Notes under the pieces: generated by a model
Database searches by the model: none
What the model was told of the DNA's origin: nothing
Seen by the model: only the letters and a program-made list of their open reading frames with translations
Shown: one piece after another, positions 1-8,817 of the stretch
Numbering within the stretch: position 1 is the stretch's first letter
Layout: each line of letters starts with the position of its first letter
Translations under genes and position numbers: made by a program
Origin: Nitrospinota bacterium
Lineage (GTDB): Bacteria > UBA8248
DNA length: 33,220 nt
Direction: 5' to 3'
Assembly (NCBI GenBank): GCA_026706735.1
Contig: JAPOYD010000176.1
Coordinates: 1-33,220, forward strand

Positions 1-2193
1 TTTTTCCCGAACGATGATGAGATAGCTCATGACGATCAACGCAGGGTTCGGGCAGTTGGTGTAACAATCCTCAAAGAAGCGGCTGATTGTGGGGATACGG
101 TTCTCACATTCGACGATTTCCTGGAACGCATTTCAAGTCGCTTCCCAGAAGGACGCGCATGTCGACCAGACAGAGAAATCTTTCTAGCCGAGGCAGACTT
201 TTATAAGAACATCTTGTGGCTGTCTCTGGACTCCGATCCAAAGCTAGTTGCAATCAAACATCTCAAATTTCTCGAGCAGCATATCGCATCAATGGTCAAG
301 CGTCGTGCTAAGAAAGTGAATTCTGCTCCTAACTCCCAGATTAACTGGCTTGACGCATTAGAGAAAGAATTCGGCAATCCTAATTCTGAGCGTAAACGTG
401 CAGCATTAGATGAAAAGAAAAAAGCATTGGAAACCCTGTTCTCAAGAAGGGTAAGCGTTTTAACCGGTGGTGCCGGAACGGGCAAAACATCGGCACTTAA
501 AGTATTCCTTGAGGAACTCGATCGTTCAGAGGGTCACCATTCGACACTTCTGCTGGCTCCGACGGGGAAAGCGCGCGTTCGTCTTTCCACAAGAACCAAG
601 CGCAATGCCATGACAATTCACCAGTTTCTGCTTAAGCAGGATTGGTTTGTGCCCGATATTTTCACCCTAAAAACTGAGAGCTCTCAGACGCCTCATCAAG
701 CCACAACTGTAATCATTGATGAATGCTCAATGATCCCCGTCGATCTTTTCGGGACGCTGTTGCGCGCCATTGATCCGGGGCCGTTGAGTCGTTTAATACT
801 GGTGGGCGATCCGGATCAACTTCCCCCAATCGGCCCAGGGAGACCCTTCGCGGATATTATCGAATGGCTACAAAATGAGCATTCAGAGTGCATTGCACCC
901 TTGAATGTATGTATGCGAACCGACAGTGAAGACGCTCCTACTGAAGACAGTGTTGCTCTAGCCCTCGCGGATGGCTACAGAACATCGACTGTCAGCCCGA
1001 GCGACGACGAAATTCTGGCCACCGTCGCTCAGGGAAAATCAATGGGCGATCTGGAAGTCGAGTTCTGGAATGACCGTGATGATTTGCTCGAAAAGCTGAA
1101 AAGCCGGATGTCAATAAATCTCGGCATTCAAGACAACGATTACAATAGTTTCAACCGCTCGCTTGGAATTGATAGTCAAAAATGGGAATCTAGTGAGAAC
1201 TGGCAAATCCTCTCTCCCACTCGTGCACAATACTTTGGCACAGACGATCTTAACCGACTTATACAATCGGAATTCAAAGGAGGTCTTATAGCTCAGGCTA
1301 GCCGACCATCCTCCAAGTTTCCACGACCCTTTGGCGATCAAGAAATCGTCTACACGGACAAAGTGATCCAAAATATTAACCGGAGCACCAAAGGTTGGCC
1401 GCGAAATACAGGTTTGGACTATGTGGCGAACGGAGAAATCGGAATCGTCAAAAACACCAAGAAGGGAACCGGGTCGTCATATCTTGATGCGGTTTTTTCA
1501 ACGCAGCCCAAAGTATCCTATCGATATTTCGGCAAGCAAGTTGAGGACAATCTGGCACTTGCTTACGCTCTGACGGTCCACAAGGCACAGGGAAGTGACT
1601 TTGACACTGTGTTTCTGATCATCCCGCAAAAAGCGACTACCTTGTCACGAGAATTAATCTACACGGGCCTCACCCGTTTTCGCCACAAGCTTGTTTTGCT
1701 GATTGAAAAGGACATCGAGCCACTGCTCCAACTACGCAACCCGAGTTACTCAGACACGCGCCTACGCAACACCTATATGTTCACCTTGTCTCTGCGGCCA
1801 ATCAGTGACGTACCACAAACTCACGTCGAGACGCATATTCACCGAACTCGGAAAGGTGTGGCTGTTCGATCAAAGAGCGAAGTTATCGTAGCGGACGTAC
1901 TCGATACTCTTGGAATCAGCTACGACTACGAAAAACCCCTGTATTCTCGTTCAGACTCAGAAGATTTTCGCCTTCCAGACTTCACGGCAAGTTTCGAGGG
2001 AGATATCTACTACTGGGAGCATCTTGGAATGTTAAGCGTGCCAGATTACCGGGAAGCTTGGAAGCGTAAGCGTCAATGGTATGAGGACAACGGATATGCT
2101 GACCGCCTGATCATTTCGGAAGACGGGTTGGACGGAAGCATCGATGCAACTCAAATCGAGAAGACCGCTCAAGAACGAATCCTTGAGGCATAG
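1..2193 (+). CDS. RecD-like SF1 helicase with C-terminal nuclease-like region (5' truncated by window)
   Basis: The reading frame is open from base 1, so the TTG at 214 is probably internal and the true start lies left of the window. Superfamily 1 helicase motifs are clear: Walker A GGAGTGKT (466-489), motif II IIDECS (about 712-729), motif III GDPDQLPP (about 805-828), a UvrD/RecD-type motif V HKAQGSDFD (about 1579-1605) and motif VI YTGLTRFR (about 1660-1683). The last ~115 residues follow the helicase core and hold a PD-(D/E)XK-like layout: SKSE (Glu codon 1879), LPDF (Asp codon 1978) and YYWEHLG (Glu codon 2017), then a basic helix REAWKRKRQWY. The canonical Lys of ExK is Leu here. The family unwinds DNA using ATP; a nuclease role is inferred. 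GC is visibly lower than in the next genes, which suggests separate acquisition. Helicase identity is firm; the nuclease activity is not. Confidence 0.9.
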   Translation, partial: FFPNDDEIAHDDQRRVRAVGVTILKEAADCGDTVLTFDDFLERISSRFPEGRACRPDREIFLAEADFYKNILWLSLDSDPKLVAIKHLKFLEQHIASMVKRRAKKVNSAPNSQINWLDALEKEFGNPNSERKRAALDEKKKALETLFSRRVSVLTGGAGTGKTSALKVFLEELDRSEGHHSTLLLAPTGKARVRLSTRTKRNAMTIHQFLLKQDWFVPDIFTLKTESSQTPHQATTVIIDECSMIPVDLFGTLLRAIDPGPLSRLILVGDPDQLPPIGPGRPFADIIEWLQNEHSECIAPLNVCMRTDSEDAPTEDSVALALADGYRTSTVSPSDDEILATVAQGKSMGDLEVEFWNDRDDLLEKLKSRMSINLGIQDNDYNSFNRSLGIDSQKWESSENWQILSPTRAQYFGTDDLNRLIQSEFKGGLIAQASRPSSKFPRPFGDQEIVYTDKVIQNINRSTKGWPRNTGLDYVANGEIGIVKNTKKGTGSSYLDAVFSTQPKVSYRYFGKQVEDNLALAYALTVHKAQGSDFDTVFLIIPQKATTLSRELIYTGLTRFRHKLVLLIEKDIEPLLQLRNPSYSDTRLRNTYMFTLSLRPISDVPQTHVETHIHRTRKGVAVRSKSEVIVADVLDTLGISYDYEKPLYSRSDSEDFRLPDFTASFEGDIYYWEHLGMLSVPDYREAWKRKRQWYEDNGYADRLIISEDGLDGSIDATQIEKTAQERILEA

Positions 2194-2245
2194 ATCCCTG
2201 AAGATGTTTAATGGGAGTTTGCAGCTGCGGCCGTCCATGATTCGT

Positions 2246-2276
2246 TTCTGCCCGCAATTTCCCGCAATTGCCGTCA
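2246..2276. repeat. Imperfect direct repeat, left copy
   Basis: The segment reads CTGCCCGCAATTTCCCGCAA followed by TTGCCGTCATT. It matches 2783-2815 (CCTGCCCCGCATTTCCTCGC then AATTGCCCGCATT) with a few substitutions and one-base gaps. The two copies flank the AT-rich core at about 540 bp spacing. An attachment-site remnant is possible, but no integrase is visible. Confidence 0.4.
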
Positions 2277-2641
2277 TTCCCGAAATCGCAGACTGCGCTA
2301 TCGTGCGCGCTGCGCAGGGAAGCCGAACTCTCCCTCTTCGGTCGAGTCCGGTCCCGCAGCGGATGGAGCGGATACCAAGGATGCGAAGTTTTTCCATGGC
2401 ACTGAACCACGGGTCGAGAGCGAAGGGGGACGGTTTCTTCCCCGCCCTCCAAGATAAATGAATGCCTTTCGCATCACTTCGCCAAGGGACTCTCTTCGCT
2501 TCTCGCGCCGATGCAGCGGAGCATCGCGCATCGCCTCGCAATCGCGTTCGCCTCTCGCTCGCTGGTCGGACTCGGAAATCCTCACGAAATGAGCCGCATT
2601 CATAAATGCAAGGAGGGCGCGAAAATGAAAATAATCATATT

Positions 2642-2681
2642 TTCGATAAAATTCGATAAATTCACGGGGTTTTTCGATAAA
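2642..2681. repeat. Three direct copies of TTCGATAAA
   Basis: TTCGATAAA occurs at 2642-2650, 2652-2660 and 2673-2681. The first two are 10 bp apart start to start and the third 21 bp further, so all fall about one or two helical turns apart on the same face of the DNA. That spacing suits cooperative protein binding (iterons or a regulator site), but no cognate gene is identifiable. Confidence 0.4.
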
Positions 2682-2735
2682 TTCCTGAAAATTATATCTG
2701 ATGTAATTGATTGTAATCAAAAGAGTTACCATATA

Positions 2736-2760
2736 AATCTGAGCGTATCACACTCAGATT
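2736..2760. repeat. Inverted repeat AATCTGAG/CTCAGATT
   Basis: A perfect 8-bp inverted repeat (2736-2743 with 2753-2760) has a 9-nt loop. It is the first of two hairpins separated by 4 nt and could belong to a terminator or a protein-binding site. Confidence 0.5.
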
Positions 2761-2764
2761 CAGC

Positions 2765-2784
2765 GGCAAAAAAAGTTTTTTGCC
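2765..2784. terminator. Perfect inverted repeat with A/T tracts (possible bidirectional terminator)
   Basis: GGCAAAAAAAGTTTTTTGCC has 9-bp complementary arms around a 2-nt centre. Each strand has a poly-T run in the 3' arm, as in bidirectional intrinsic terminators, though the stem is mostly A-T with only 3 G-C pairs at its base. It lies 572 bp after the helicase stop, so what it would terminate is unclear; a regulator site is an alternative. Confidence 0.35.
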
Positions 2785-2815
2785 TGCCCCGCATTTCCTC
2801 GCAATTGCCCGCATT
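2783..2815. repeat. Imperfect direct repeat, right copy
   Basis: Partner of 2246-2276; the shared core is GCAATTGCC preceded by CTGCCC and a CATTTC/AATTTC block. It abuts the palindrome at 2765-2784 and marks the return to GC-rich sequence. Confidence 0.4.
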
Positions 2816-2927
2816 TGCGCACGCGGGCGAGAGAGGCTTTCAGGAACCCCCCGCCCGGGTCCCGAGAACGCGAACACCCTCATCCGGTCCTCCGAACATC
2901 GCATGGCCCCATCCCCCATAAACGATG

Positions 2928-2933
2928 TATAAT
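2928..2933 (+). promoter_or_regulatory. Possible -10 element of hydrolase gene
   Basis: A perfect TATAAT lies 69 bp upstream of the hydrolase start. No good -35 is found at 16-18 bp spacing (the sequence there is GC-rich), so this is a weak promoter or one that needs an activator. Confidence 0.4.
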
Positions 2934-3001
2934 CCCCTCCACCGCACCGGCCGCCTGGTGCCGATTATTTTCATCCCATTTCTTAAAACCAGGAGACCGT
3001 C

Positions 3002-3889
3002 ATGGAGCGCAGACAAGCGAGTGATTTCGACCAGGAATTGCTGGATCTGTTTGATGAGTACGTTCACGGCATCATCGAGCGCAGGGAGTTTCTCGACAAG
3101 GCGGCCAAGTTCGCCGTGGGCGGCCTCACCGCCGCCGCCCTGCTGGATATGCTCTCGCCCGACTACGCCCTTGCGAAACAGGTCGATGAGAACGACGCGC
3201 GCATCAAGGGCGAGACGATCGAGTATTCCTCACCCAAGGGCCACGGCAAGATAAAGGGTTACCTCGTCCGGCCCGCCGGCGGGGGCAAGCGCGGCGGCGT
3301 GGTCGTCGTGCACGAGAACAGGGGGCTGAACCCCTATATCGCGGACGTCACACGCCGCGCCGCCGTGGCGGGCTTCACGGCGCTTGCGCCCGACGGCCTC
3401 ACACCGCTTGGCGGATACCCCGGCAACGACCCGGACGGCAAGGTCATGCAGCGAAAGCTGGATAAGGGGAAACTGCTGCAGGATTTCTTCGCCGCCTTCG
3501 ATCACCTGAAGGCCGACGCGAACGCGAACGGCAAGGTTGGCGTGGTGGGCTTTTGCTACGGGGGCGGCGTCTCGAACGCCATGGCCGTCCAGAAGCCGGA
3601 TCTGGCCGCGTCGATTCCCTTCTACGGCCGCCAACCCAAGACCGAGGCCGAGGTCGCCAGAATCAAGGCGCCCCTGCTGCTCCACTTCGGCGAATTCGAC
3701 CGCCGCATCAACAAGGGGTGGCCCGCCTATGAGGCCGCGCTCAAGAAACACGGCAAGGAGTACACCGCGTACTTCTACCCGAAGGCCAACCACGGCTTTC
3801 ACAACGACACCACGCCGCGCTACGACAAAGCCGCCGCCGAACTCGCCTGGAAGCGCACGATCGACTTCTTCCGGGCGAAGCTCGCCTAG
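3002..3889 (+). CDS. Dienelactone hydrolase family protein with Tat-type signal (YghX-like)
   Basis: A 295-residue alpha/beta hydrolase of the dienelactone hydrolase family. The nucleophile is Cys185 in GFCYGGG, with Asp233 in FGEFDRR and His264 in ANHGFH, the standard Cys-Asp-His triad. The N-terminus carries a twin-arginine motif RREFLDK (Arg27-Arg28), a hydrophobic stretch (about 37-51) and a likely cleavage site after ALA (residue 58), so export by the Tat pathway is likely. The lead before the arginine pair is longer than usual but is typical, as I recall it, of YghX-like members. The start is supported by AGGAG 7 nt upstream. Substrate is unknown; the family hydrolyses lactones and related esters. 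The gene stands alone, with its own -10 and a downstream hairpin. Confidence 0.9.
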   Translation: MERRQASDFDQELLDLFDEYVHGIIERREFLDKAAKFAVGGLTAAALLDMLSPDYALAKQVDENDARIKGETIEYSSPKGHGKIKGYLVRPAGGGKRGGVVVVHENRGLNPYIADVTRRAAVAGFTALAPDGLTPLGGYPGNDPDGKVMQRKLDKGKLLQDFFAAFDHLKADANANGKVGVVGFCYGGGVSNAMAVQKPDLAASIPFYGRQPKTEAEVARIKAPLLLHFGEFDRRINKGWPAYEAALKKHGKEYTAYFYPKANHGFHNDTTPRYDKAAAELAWKRTIDFFRAKLA

Positions 3890-3906
3890 AAGATCAAATT
3901 AAGGCT

Positions 3907-3935
3907 GCCTCCCTCGAGAGAGGGGGGCATCTTCT
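3907..3935 (+). terminator. Intrinsic terminator after hydrolase gene
   Basis: A 9-bp stem (3907-3915 with 3920-3928, one G-T pair) is closed by a GAGA tetraloop. It is followed by a T-rich but interrupted tail, and sits 18 bp after the hydrolase stop. Confidence 0.6.
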
Positions 3936-3993
3936 ATATTTTCGCGCAACACAGCTTTCCTCTCACCCCATTCATCCGGCATAATGAGCGGCC

Positions 3994-4818
3994 ATGAGGA
4001 CCCTGTTCGGGCGGACATCGACTCCGCCTGCCGTTTTCAACGAGACAGGGATTCCAAACCTCATGCGCGGCCTGCCGGGAAAATTCATCGACTTCAACAA
4101 ATACATTTCCAGACGTTTTGATGAGATGTTGCCCGAGAAATTCCGGGTGGACGGACAGGCGCATTTCCGAGAAAATTTCGCGCCGCCACACATCCCCGAT
4201 TCCGTCTTCGTATACGATGTCGGCGGGGGGCGACATCCCCTGCTCTCTGCACAGGAGAAAGAGCGGCGGGGCCTACGGGTCGTCGGTCTCGACATCGACA
4301 GGGGAGAACTCATGCGTGCGCCGCGCGGAGCTTACGACGCGACCATCCAGGCCGACATCACCCAATACCAAGGATGCGAAACCGCCGATGTGGTGATCTG
4401 CCAGACGCTGCTCGAGCACGTCGCAGACACGAAATCCGCTTTCTCCGGCCTGGCGAGCATATTGAAAAAAGACGGCGTCGCTCTCCTCTTCACGCCGTCA
4501 AAAAACTCTCTCTATGCGCGCTTGAACCTGCTCATCCCCGAGAGGCTCAAGAGTAAACTTCTGAGGCTTCTCTACCCCGAACTTGCGGAGAAGTCCGGTT
4601 TTCCGGGCCGGTATCATCGCTGCACGTTGTCCGAATTCGAAGAAATGGCGCGCGGACAAGGCTTAGATGTGGTTCAGAAAAGAGCCTATTATTACAGTGA
4701 GTATTTCAGCTTTTTTGCGCCCCTTCACGTTCTCTGGCGGGTGTGGCTTTGGGTTTTCTTTCTCCTGGCGCGCGAGCAGGCGGCCGAGACCTTCAGTATG
4801 GCGCTTCGCAAAAAATGA
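3994..4818 (+). CDS. Class I SAM-dependent methyltransferase
   Basis: 274 residues. SAM-binding motif I is VYDVGGGRHP (Asp75-Gly79), followed by the acidic loop VVGLDID (residues 96-102) and a motif IV region DVVICQTLLEHV, which matches the Methyltransf_11/UbiE-like fold. Near the C-terminus there is an aromatic, hydrophobic stretch (about 237-258) that could associate with the membrane. The ATG at 3994 has a poor ribosome site, and Met24 (4063, MRGLPGKF) is an alternative start. It is the first gene of the plus-strand glycan run and is 52 bp before an amidotransferase, so it may methylate a sugar or lipid-linked glycan; that role is inferred from position. Confidence 0.8.
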   Translation: MRTLFGRTSTPPAVFNETGIPNLMRGLPGKFIDFNKYISRRFDEMLPEKFRVDGQAHFRENFAPPHIPDSVFVYDVGGGRHPLLSAQEKERRGLRVVGLDIDRGELMRAPRGAYDATIQADITQYQGCETADVVICQTLLEHVADTKSAFSGLASILKKDGVALLFTPSKNSLYARLNLLIPERLKSKLLRLLYPELAEKSGFPGRYHRCTLSEFEEMARGQGLDVVQKRAYYYSEYFSFFAPLHVLWRVWLWVFFLLAREQAAETFSMALRKK

Positions 4819-4870
4819 GAATGGGAACCAGAGCGCGCTCCGGTTCATCCACTAAAGCTGAGCGGACATC

Positions 4871-6817
4871 ATGTGCGGCGTTGCGGGTTTTATCTTCACG
4901 CATCGAGAAACGGACGACCCTCGGGGCGTCGTCTCGAGGATGGCGGAAAGCCTGCGCCACCGGGGGCCCGACGACGGGGGAAGCTGGGTCGACGAAGCGG
5001 CGGGCGTCGCTCTGGGACACAGGAGGCTCGCCGTCATCGATTTAAGCGCGGATGGCCGCCAGCCGATGATCTCACGCGGTGAAAGATACGTCCTCTCCTA
5101 CAACGGGGAAATCTATAATTTCATCGAACTGCGCGATGAATTGACGCACGAGGGGGTGCGCTTCAAGGGCCGCTCGGACACTGAGGTCCTCCTCGCTGCG
5201 GTGGAGACTTGGGGGCTGGAGGCGGCCATGCGGCGTTTCGTCGGTATGTTCGCCTTCGCCCTTTGGGATCGTACGGAGAAAACGCTGCACCTCGCGCGTG
5301 ATCGCATGGGTGAAAAACCCCTCTATTATGGCTGGTGCGGAAAATCCTTTCTCTTCGGCTCGGAACTCAAAGCCCTCCGCGCGCATCCTGACTGGGCAGG
5401 TGAAATCTCCGCCGACGCGCTGGCCGCGTACATGAAACTGGGCTCCGTGCCCGCTCCACATTCCATCTACCGGGGAATCTATAAACTGCCGCCCGCCACC
5501 ATCTTGAGCCTACGCGCCTCGGACGAACCAGAGCTTCTGCCCGGGCCGAGCGTGTACTGGTCCGCACAGGATGTCGTGAGGCGCGCATCCACAGACAGAG
5601 AAACACTCACCGACGATGAGGCGCTTGCCCAACTAGAAGAAGTGCTGAAGCGCTCAATACGCCAGATGCTAAGGGCGGATGCGCCGCTCGGCGCGTTTCT
5701 CTCAGGCGGGGTCGATTCTTCGAGCGTAGTCGCTCTGATGAAGGAAGAAAGCGGAGCACCCGTTCGGACGTTTTCCATCGGCTTTCACGAGAAAGGCTAT
5801 GACGAGGCCCTCCATGCGCGTGAGATGGCCCGCTGTCTCGAAACCGAGCACACCCAATTTTACGCTGGCCCGAGAGTAGCGCTCGAAGTCATTCCGCGCC
5901 TGCCCCGGCTCTATGACGAGCCGTTTTCGGATCCGTCCCAGATTCCTACGCACCTCTTGTGCGCCCTTACGCGCGACCACGTAACGGTCGCCCTCTCGGG
6001 CGATGGGGGTGATGAGCTTTTCGGCGGCTACAACCGTTATTTCTGGGCGCCCAGTGTCTGGAGGTGGAGCAATCGCTTGCCGGAGCGACTGAAAGCGCGA
6101 ATCACAAAGACTCTGACGACGCAGTACCCCACACTGGCGCGATTTTATGAAAAAATATCTCCTCTGCTGCCCAGGCGCTACAGAGTCGAGATGGCCGGGG
6201 AAAAGCTCCTCAAGCTGGCGGATCTCTTCGGCGCAGCGAGTCTTGATGAGGTGTACGAGCGCCTGAGAGCGCGCAGCGATGCTTCGGTTTGCCTACCAGG
6301 GAATCAAAACATGATGAAGAGCTTCGCTGCGGAACCCGCCCCAAGAGATCTTCATCCCGCCGAAAGGATGATGTTCCGCGACATGGTGGAATATCTGCCC
6401 GATGATATCCTTGTGAAGGTGGACAGGGCGGGAATGGGAGTGAGCCTCGAGGTGAGAGCACCCTACCTGGACCACCGGGTCGTGGAGTTCGTCTGGAGTC
6501 TCCCTTTACGGCAGAAGCTGCGCGATGGCGGGGGAAAATGGATCTTAAAGCGCTTATTGTCCCGCTATGCTCCCGATTCGTTGATTCAAAGGCCCAAAAT
6601 GGGGTTCGCCGTCCCTGTCGGCGAGTGGCTGAGAGGGCCTCTTCAGGATTGGGCGGAAGATTTGTTGAGTGAATCGCGCCTTAGAAGAGAGGATTATTTT
6701 CACGCAAAACCGATCCGCCGAATGTGGGAGCAGCACGTCACCGGTGCCAGGGACTGGCAATACTGCCTTTGGGGCATGTTGATGTTTCAATCCTGGCTGG
6801 ATGAACAAGAGCGATGA
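4871..6817 (+). CDS. asnB: Asparagine synthase (glutamine-hydrolysing) type amidotransferase, copy 1
   Basis: 648 residues, the usual length for AsnB. After Met1 comes Cys2 (MCGVAGF), the class II glutaminase nucleophile, with RHRGPDD and NGEIYNF in the glutaminase domain (about 1-200). The synthetase domain has the pyrophosphate loop LSGGVDSSS (277-285) and ALSGDGGDELFGGY. Family chemistry is ATP-dependent transfer of ammonia from glutamine to a carboxylate. Within polysaccharide loci such proteins (for example WbpS of Pseudomonas) are linked to amidation of uronic acids, so the acceptor here may be a sugar acid rather than aspartate. The gene overlaps the next glycosyltransferase by up to 17 bp. 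Confidence 0.93.
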   Translation: MCGVAGFIFTHRETDDPRGVVSRMAESLRHRGPDDGGSWVDEAAGVALGHRRLAVIDLSADGRQPMISRGERYVLSYNGEIYNFIELRDELTHEGVRFKGRSDTEVLLAAVETWGLEAAMRRFVGMFAFALWDRTEKTLHLARDRMGEKPLYYGWCGKSFLFGSELKALRAHPDWAGEISADALAAYMKLGSVPAPHSIYRGIYKLPPATILSLRASDEPELLPGPSVYWSAQDVVRRASTDRETLTDDEALAQLEEVLKRSIRQMLRADAPLGAFLSGGVDSSSVVALMKEESGAPVRTFSIGFHEKGYDEALHAREMARCLETEHTQFYAGPRVALEVIPRLPRLYDEPFSDPSQIPTHLLCALTRDHVTVALSGDGGDELFGGYNRYFWAPSVWRWSNRLPERLKARITKTLTTQYPTLARFYEKISPLLPRRYRVEMAGEKLLKLADLFGAASLDEVYERLRARSDASVCLPGNQNMMKSFAAEPAPRDLHPAERMMFRDMVEYLPDDILVKVDRAGMGVSLEVRAPYLDHRVVEFVWSLPLRQKLRDGGGKWILKRLLSRYAPDSLIQRPKMGFAVPVGEWLRGPLQDWAEDLLSESRLRREDYFHAKPIRRMWEQHVTGARDWQYCLWGMLMFQSWLDEQER

Positions 6818-7982
6818 GATGAGTAAAACGTTGCTTTTGCTGGATTTAGAGGACAGATACTTCCTGAGCCACAGGCGAGCGCTAGCGCTGGCGGCCAAGG
6901 ATGCAGGATATCGCGTCGTCGTATGCGTGAGAATCGGCGGAGAATATATGGAGAGGATTCGCGCGGATGGAATCGAATGTCTCGCATTGGGAAGTGAGAA
7001 CAAGGGAGGGATCAATCTTTGGAGAGAATGTCTCGTTCTGTTCAAGCTCATTCGCGCCTACCTGAAGTATCGTCCCCGAATCGCTCACCATTTCGGCGTG
7101 AGAAACCTGCTTCACGGGTCGCTCGCTGCGCGTCTCGCCAAAACGCCCTTCGTCGTGAACTCGTTCCTGGGAATGGGATCGCTGTTTTCCGAAAACTCGC
7201 TGAAGCTGAACATCCTGAGCAAAATCATTTTGTTCTCGCTGCGGCATTTTCACCGGGCGAAAAACACCCGCGTTATCGTGCAGAACGACGCCGATAAAGA
7301 GATCATTCTCCAAAACGTGCTTCCCGATGAATCGCGCCTGAACATTGTTCGTGGCTCCGGCGTCGACGTCCGCTCCTATTATCCAGCTCCGGAGCCCCAG
7401 GGCTCACTCCTGGCGGTACTCGCCTCCCGGATGCTCGCGGAAAAAGGGGTGCATGAATTCGTAGAAGCGGCAGCCCTGCTGAAAAATGAGGGCACGGATA
7501 TTCGCATGGCGCTGGTGGGAAGCCCGGACCCCAAGAATCCATCTACGATCCCCGAAAGTACGCTATCCCGGTGGGACCGCGAGGGCCAAGTCGAATGGTG
7601 GGGCTACAAGGAAGATATGGCCGAAGTTTGGAAAGGATGCCACATCGCCGTTTTACCGACCTATTACAAAGAGGGGCTTCCGAGAAACCTGCTGGAAGCG
7701 GCGGCATGCGCCCGTCCGCTGGTGGCAACCGAGGTTCCCGGCTGCCGGGAGGTCCTCAAAGACGGAGTGAACGGACTTAGCGTCTCGCCCCGTGACGCCA
7801 GGAACCTGGCCGACGCCATCGGGAAACTGGCTCGGGATTCTAGCTTGAGGCGAAGAATGGGCGAGGCGGGGCGAAGCATTGTGGAAAAGGAGTTTTCCGA
7901 TGAAATCGTCACTGGAAAAATCCTGGAACTCTATGAGCACATGAGCGCGACTGAGAAAAATCGTCCGGAAGAAGAAAACTGA
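6801..7982 (+). CDS. GT4-family glycosyltransferase
   Basis: 393 residues with a GT-B layout. The N-terminal acceptor domain starts TLLLLDLEDRYFLSHR. The C-terminal donor domain has RMLAEKGVHEFVEA and the GT4 E-x7-E element KEGLPRNLLEAAACARPLVA (Glu291 and Glu299), then GCREVLKDGVNGL. It is close to the family transferring N-acetylhexosamines or similar sugars to lipid-linked acceptors; the exact sugar cannot be read. The ATG at 6801 overlaps the amidotransferase by 17 bp. Met7 (6819) starts 2 bp after that stop and is an equally good start. Likely cotranscribed with the amidotransferase. Confidence 0.9.
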   Translation: MNKSDEMSKTLLLLDLEDRYFLSHRRALALAAKDAGYRVVVCVRIGGEYMERIRADGIECLALGSENKGGINLWRECLVLFKLIRAYLKYRPRIAHHFGVRNLLHGSLAARLAKTPFVVNSFLGMGSLFSENSLKLNILSKIILFSLRHFHRAKNTRVIVQNDADKEIILQNVLPDESRLNIVRGSGVDVRSYYPAPEPQGSLLAVLASRMLAEKGVHEFVEAAALLKNEGTDIRMALVGSPDPKNPSTIPESTLSRWDREGQVEWWGYKEDMAEVWKGCHIAVLPTYYKEGLPRNLLEAAACARPLVATEVPGCREVLKDGVNGLSVSPRDARNLADAIGKLARDSSLRRRMGEAGRSIVEKEFSDEIVTGKILELYEHMSATEKNRPEEEN

Positions 7983-8038
7983 GCCTCGGGTAGTCTAGCG
8001 GATGGTAGATGAGGCCTCTCACCAAATGCGATGACTGC

Positions 8039-8716
8039 TTAGGCGCCATGGCCCCGCAGGCGCAAAAAGGCGAGCATGGTCAGGAAAATCACTTGCAGGT
8101 CCATCCAGAATGAGTAATTCAGAATATAGTATAAATCGTGCTCCAGCTTTATTCTGTAGTCTTCAATCTGGTCGACGTGGCCCTGCCGGATTTGCGCCCA
8201 CCCCGTTATTCCCGCTGGAACGAGTTCGCGATATTCGAATTCGGGGTAGCGCTTCTTGGCTATCTCCAGCGTCTTGATGTACTCCGCCCTCGGACCGACG
8301 ATGCTCATATCCCCCTTGATGACGTTCCAGAGTTGGGGAAACTCATCGAGATGATACCGGCGCAGGAAACGCCCGAACGGATAGATTCTCGGATCGTTTT
8401 CTTTCGTGGACATGGTTCCCTCCGGCTGGTCGGCATTCACGCGCATGGTCCTGAATTTATAGAGAGTGAACAATCTCCCGCCCTGAGTGACGCGGGCCTG
8501 GGAATAAAATATCGGCCCCTCGCTCACGAGCTTGACCAGGATGGCGATGAGGAGACCGAAAGGGACGAACAAAACCAGAACCGTGATCCCGAACCCCAAA
8601 TCCAGCGCGCGTTTGCATAGAAACTGACGCCGGTTCAAGACCCGTCCGCTCTTCAGGGCGGGTAATTTCACGGAAACGGACTCCAAGGGAACGCGGCCCT
8701 TCATAAGAGAACTCAA
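8039..8716 (-). CDS. Bacterial sugar transferase (undecaprenyl-phosphate priming glycosyltransferase)
   Basis: 225 residues of the WcaJ/ExoY/PglC-like phosphoglycosyl transferase family (Pfam bacterial sugar transferase). One membrane helix (about 40-62) precedes the catalytic domain, which has FYSQARV, KFRTMR (87-92), LDEFPQLWNVIKGDMS and IVGPR followed by Ala-Glu where most members have Pro-Glu. Such enzymes move a sugar phosphate from a nucleotide sugar to undecaprenyl phosphate, the first step of glycan assembly. The frame can start at TTG 8716 or ATG 8704 (MKGRVPL); neither has a strong ribosome site. It is the short, monotopic form without the multi-helix N-terminal domain. It faces the GT4 gene tail to tail. 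Confidence 0.92.
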   Translation of the reverse strand: MSSLMKGRVPLESVSVKLPALKSGRVLNRRQFLCKRALDLGFGITVLVLFVPFGLLIAILVKLVSEGPIFYSQARVTQGGRLFTLYKFRTMRVNADQPEGTMSTKENDPRIYPFGRFLRRYHLDEFPQLWNVIKGDMSIVGPRAEYIKTLEIAKKRYPEFEYRELVPAGITGWAQIRQGHVDQIEDYRIKLEHDLYYILNYSFWMDLQVIFLTMLAFLRLRGHGA

Positions 8717-8743
8717 CCCATTTCATGAGCGCCTGAGGCATGA

Positions 8744-8788
8744 TGCGCCAAATGTGCGCCCAAAACCGAAACGATTGCGCATTTGCGC
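8744..8788. repeat. Cluster of four TGCGC repeats, including inverted repeat GCGCATTTGCGC
   Basis: TGCGC occurs at 8744, 8754, 8776 and 8784. The last two form GCGCA-TT-TGCGC (8777-8788), which abuts the -35 box at 8789. This is a plausible operator position; the regulator is unknown. Confidence 0.4.
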
Positions 8789-8817
8789 TTTACACTCAAC
8801 CTGATTTCCCCTATATT
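8789..8817 (+). promoter_or_regulatory. Sigma70-type promoter
   Basis: TTTACA (8789-8794, 5 of 6 match) and TATATT (8812-8817, 5 of 6) are separated by exactly 17 bp. It points towards the polymerase-like gene at 9490 and lies between two divergent genes. Confidence 0.6.

Larger units (their letters stand above)
2194..3001. other. Gene-free stretch with AT-rich core and repeats
   Basis: No convincing gene is seen in these ~800 bases. Short open frames occur on both strands but lack Shine-Dalgarno sites and recognisable protein character. The interval goes from GC-rich (2210-2600) to a strongly AT-rich core (about 2610-2780) and back. It holds three TTCGATAAA copies, two inverted repeats and an imperfect direct repeat flanking the core (listed separately). 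The last 75 bases probably hold the promoter of the hydrolase gene at 3002. Confidence 0.6.

Noticed and set aside
2298-2732. Open frame of 144 codons on the minus strand in the gene-free stretch
   Set aside because: It crosses a sharp composition change, overlaps several other random frames, and shows no protein motif or ribosome site.
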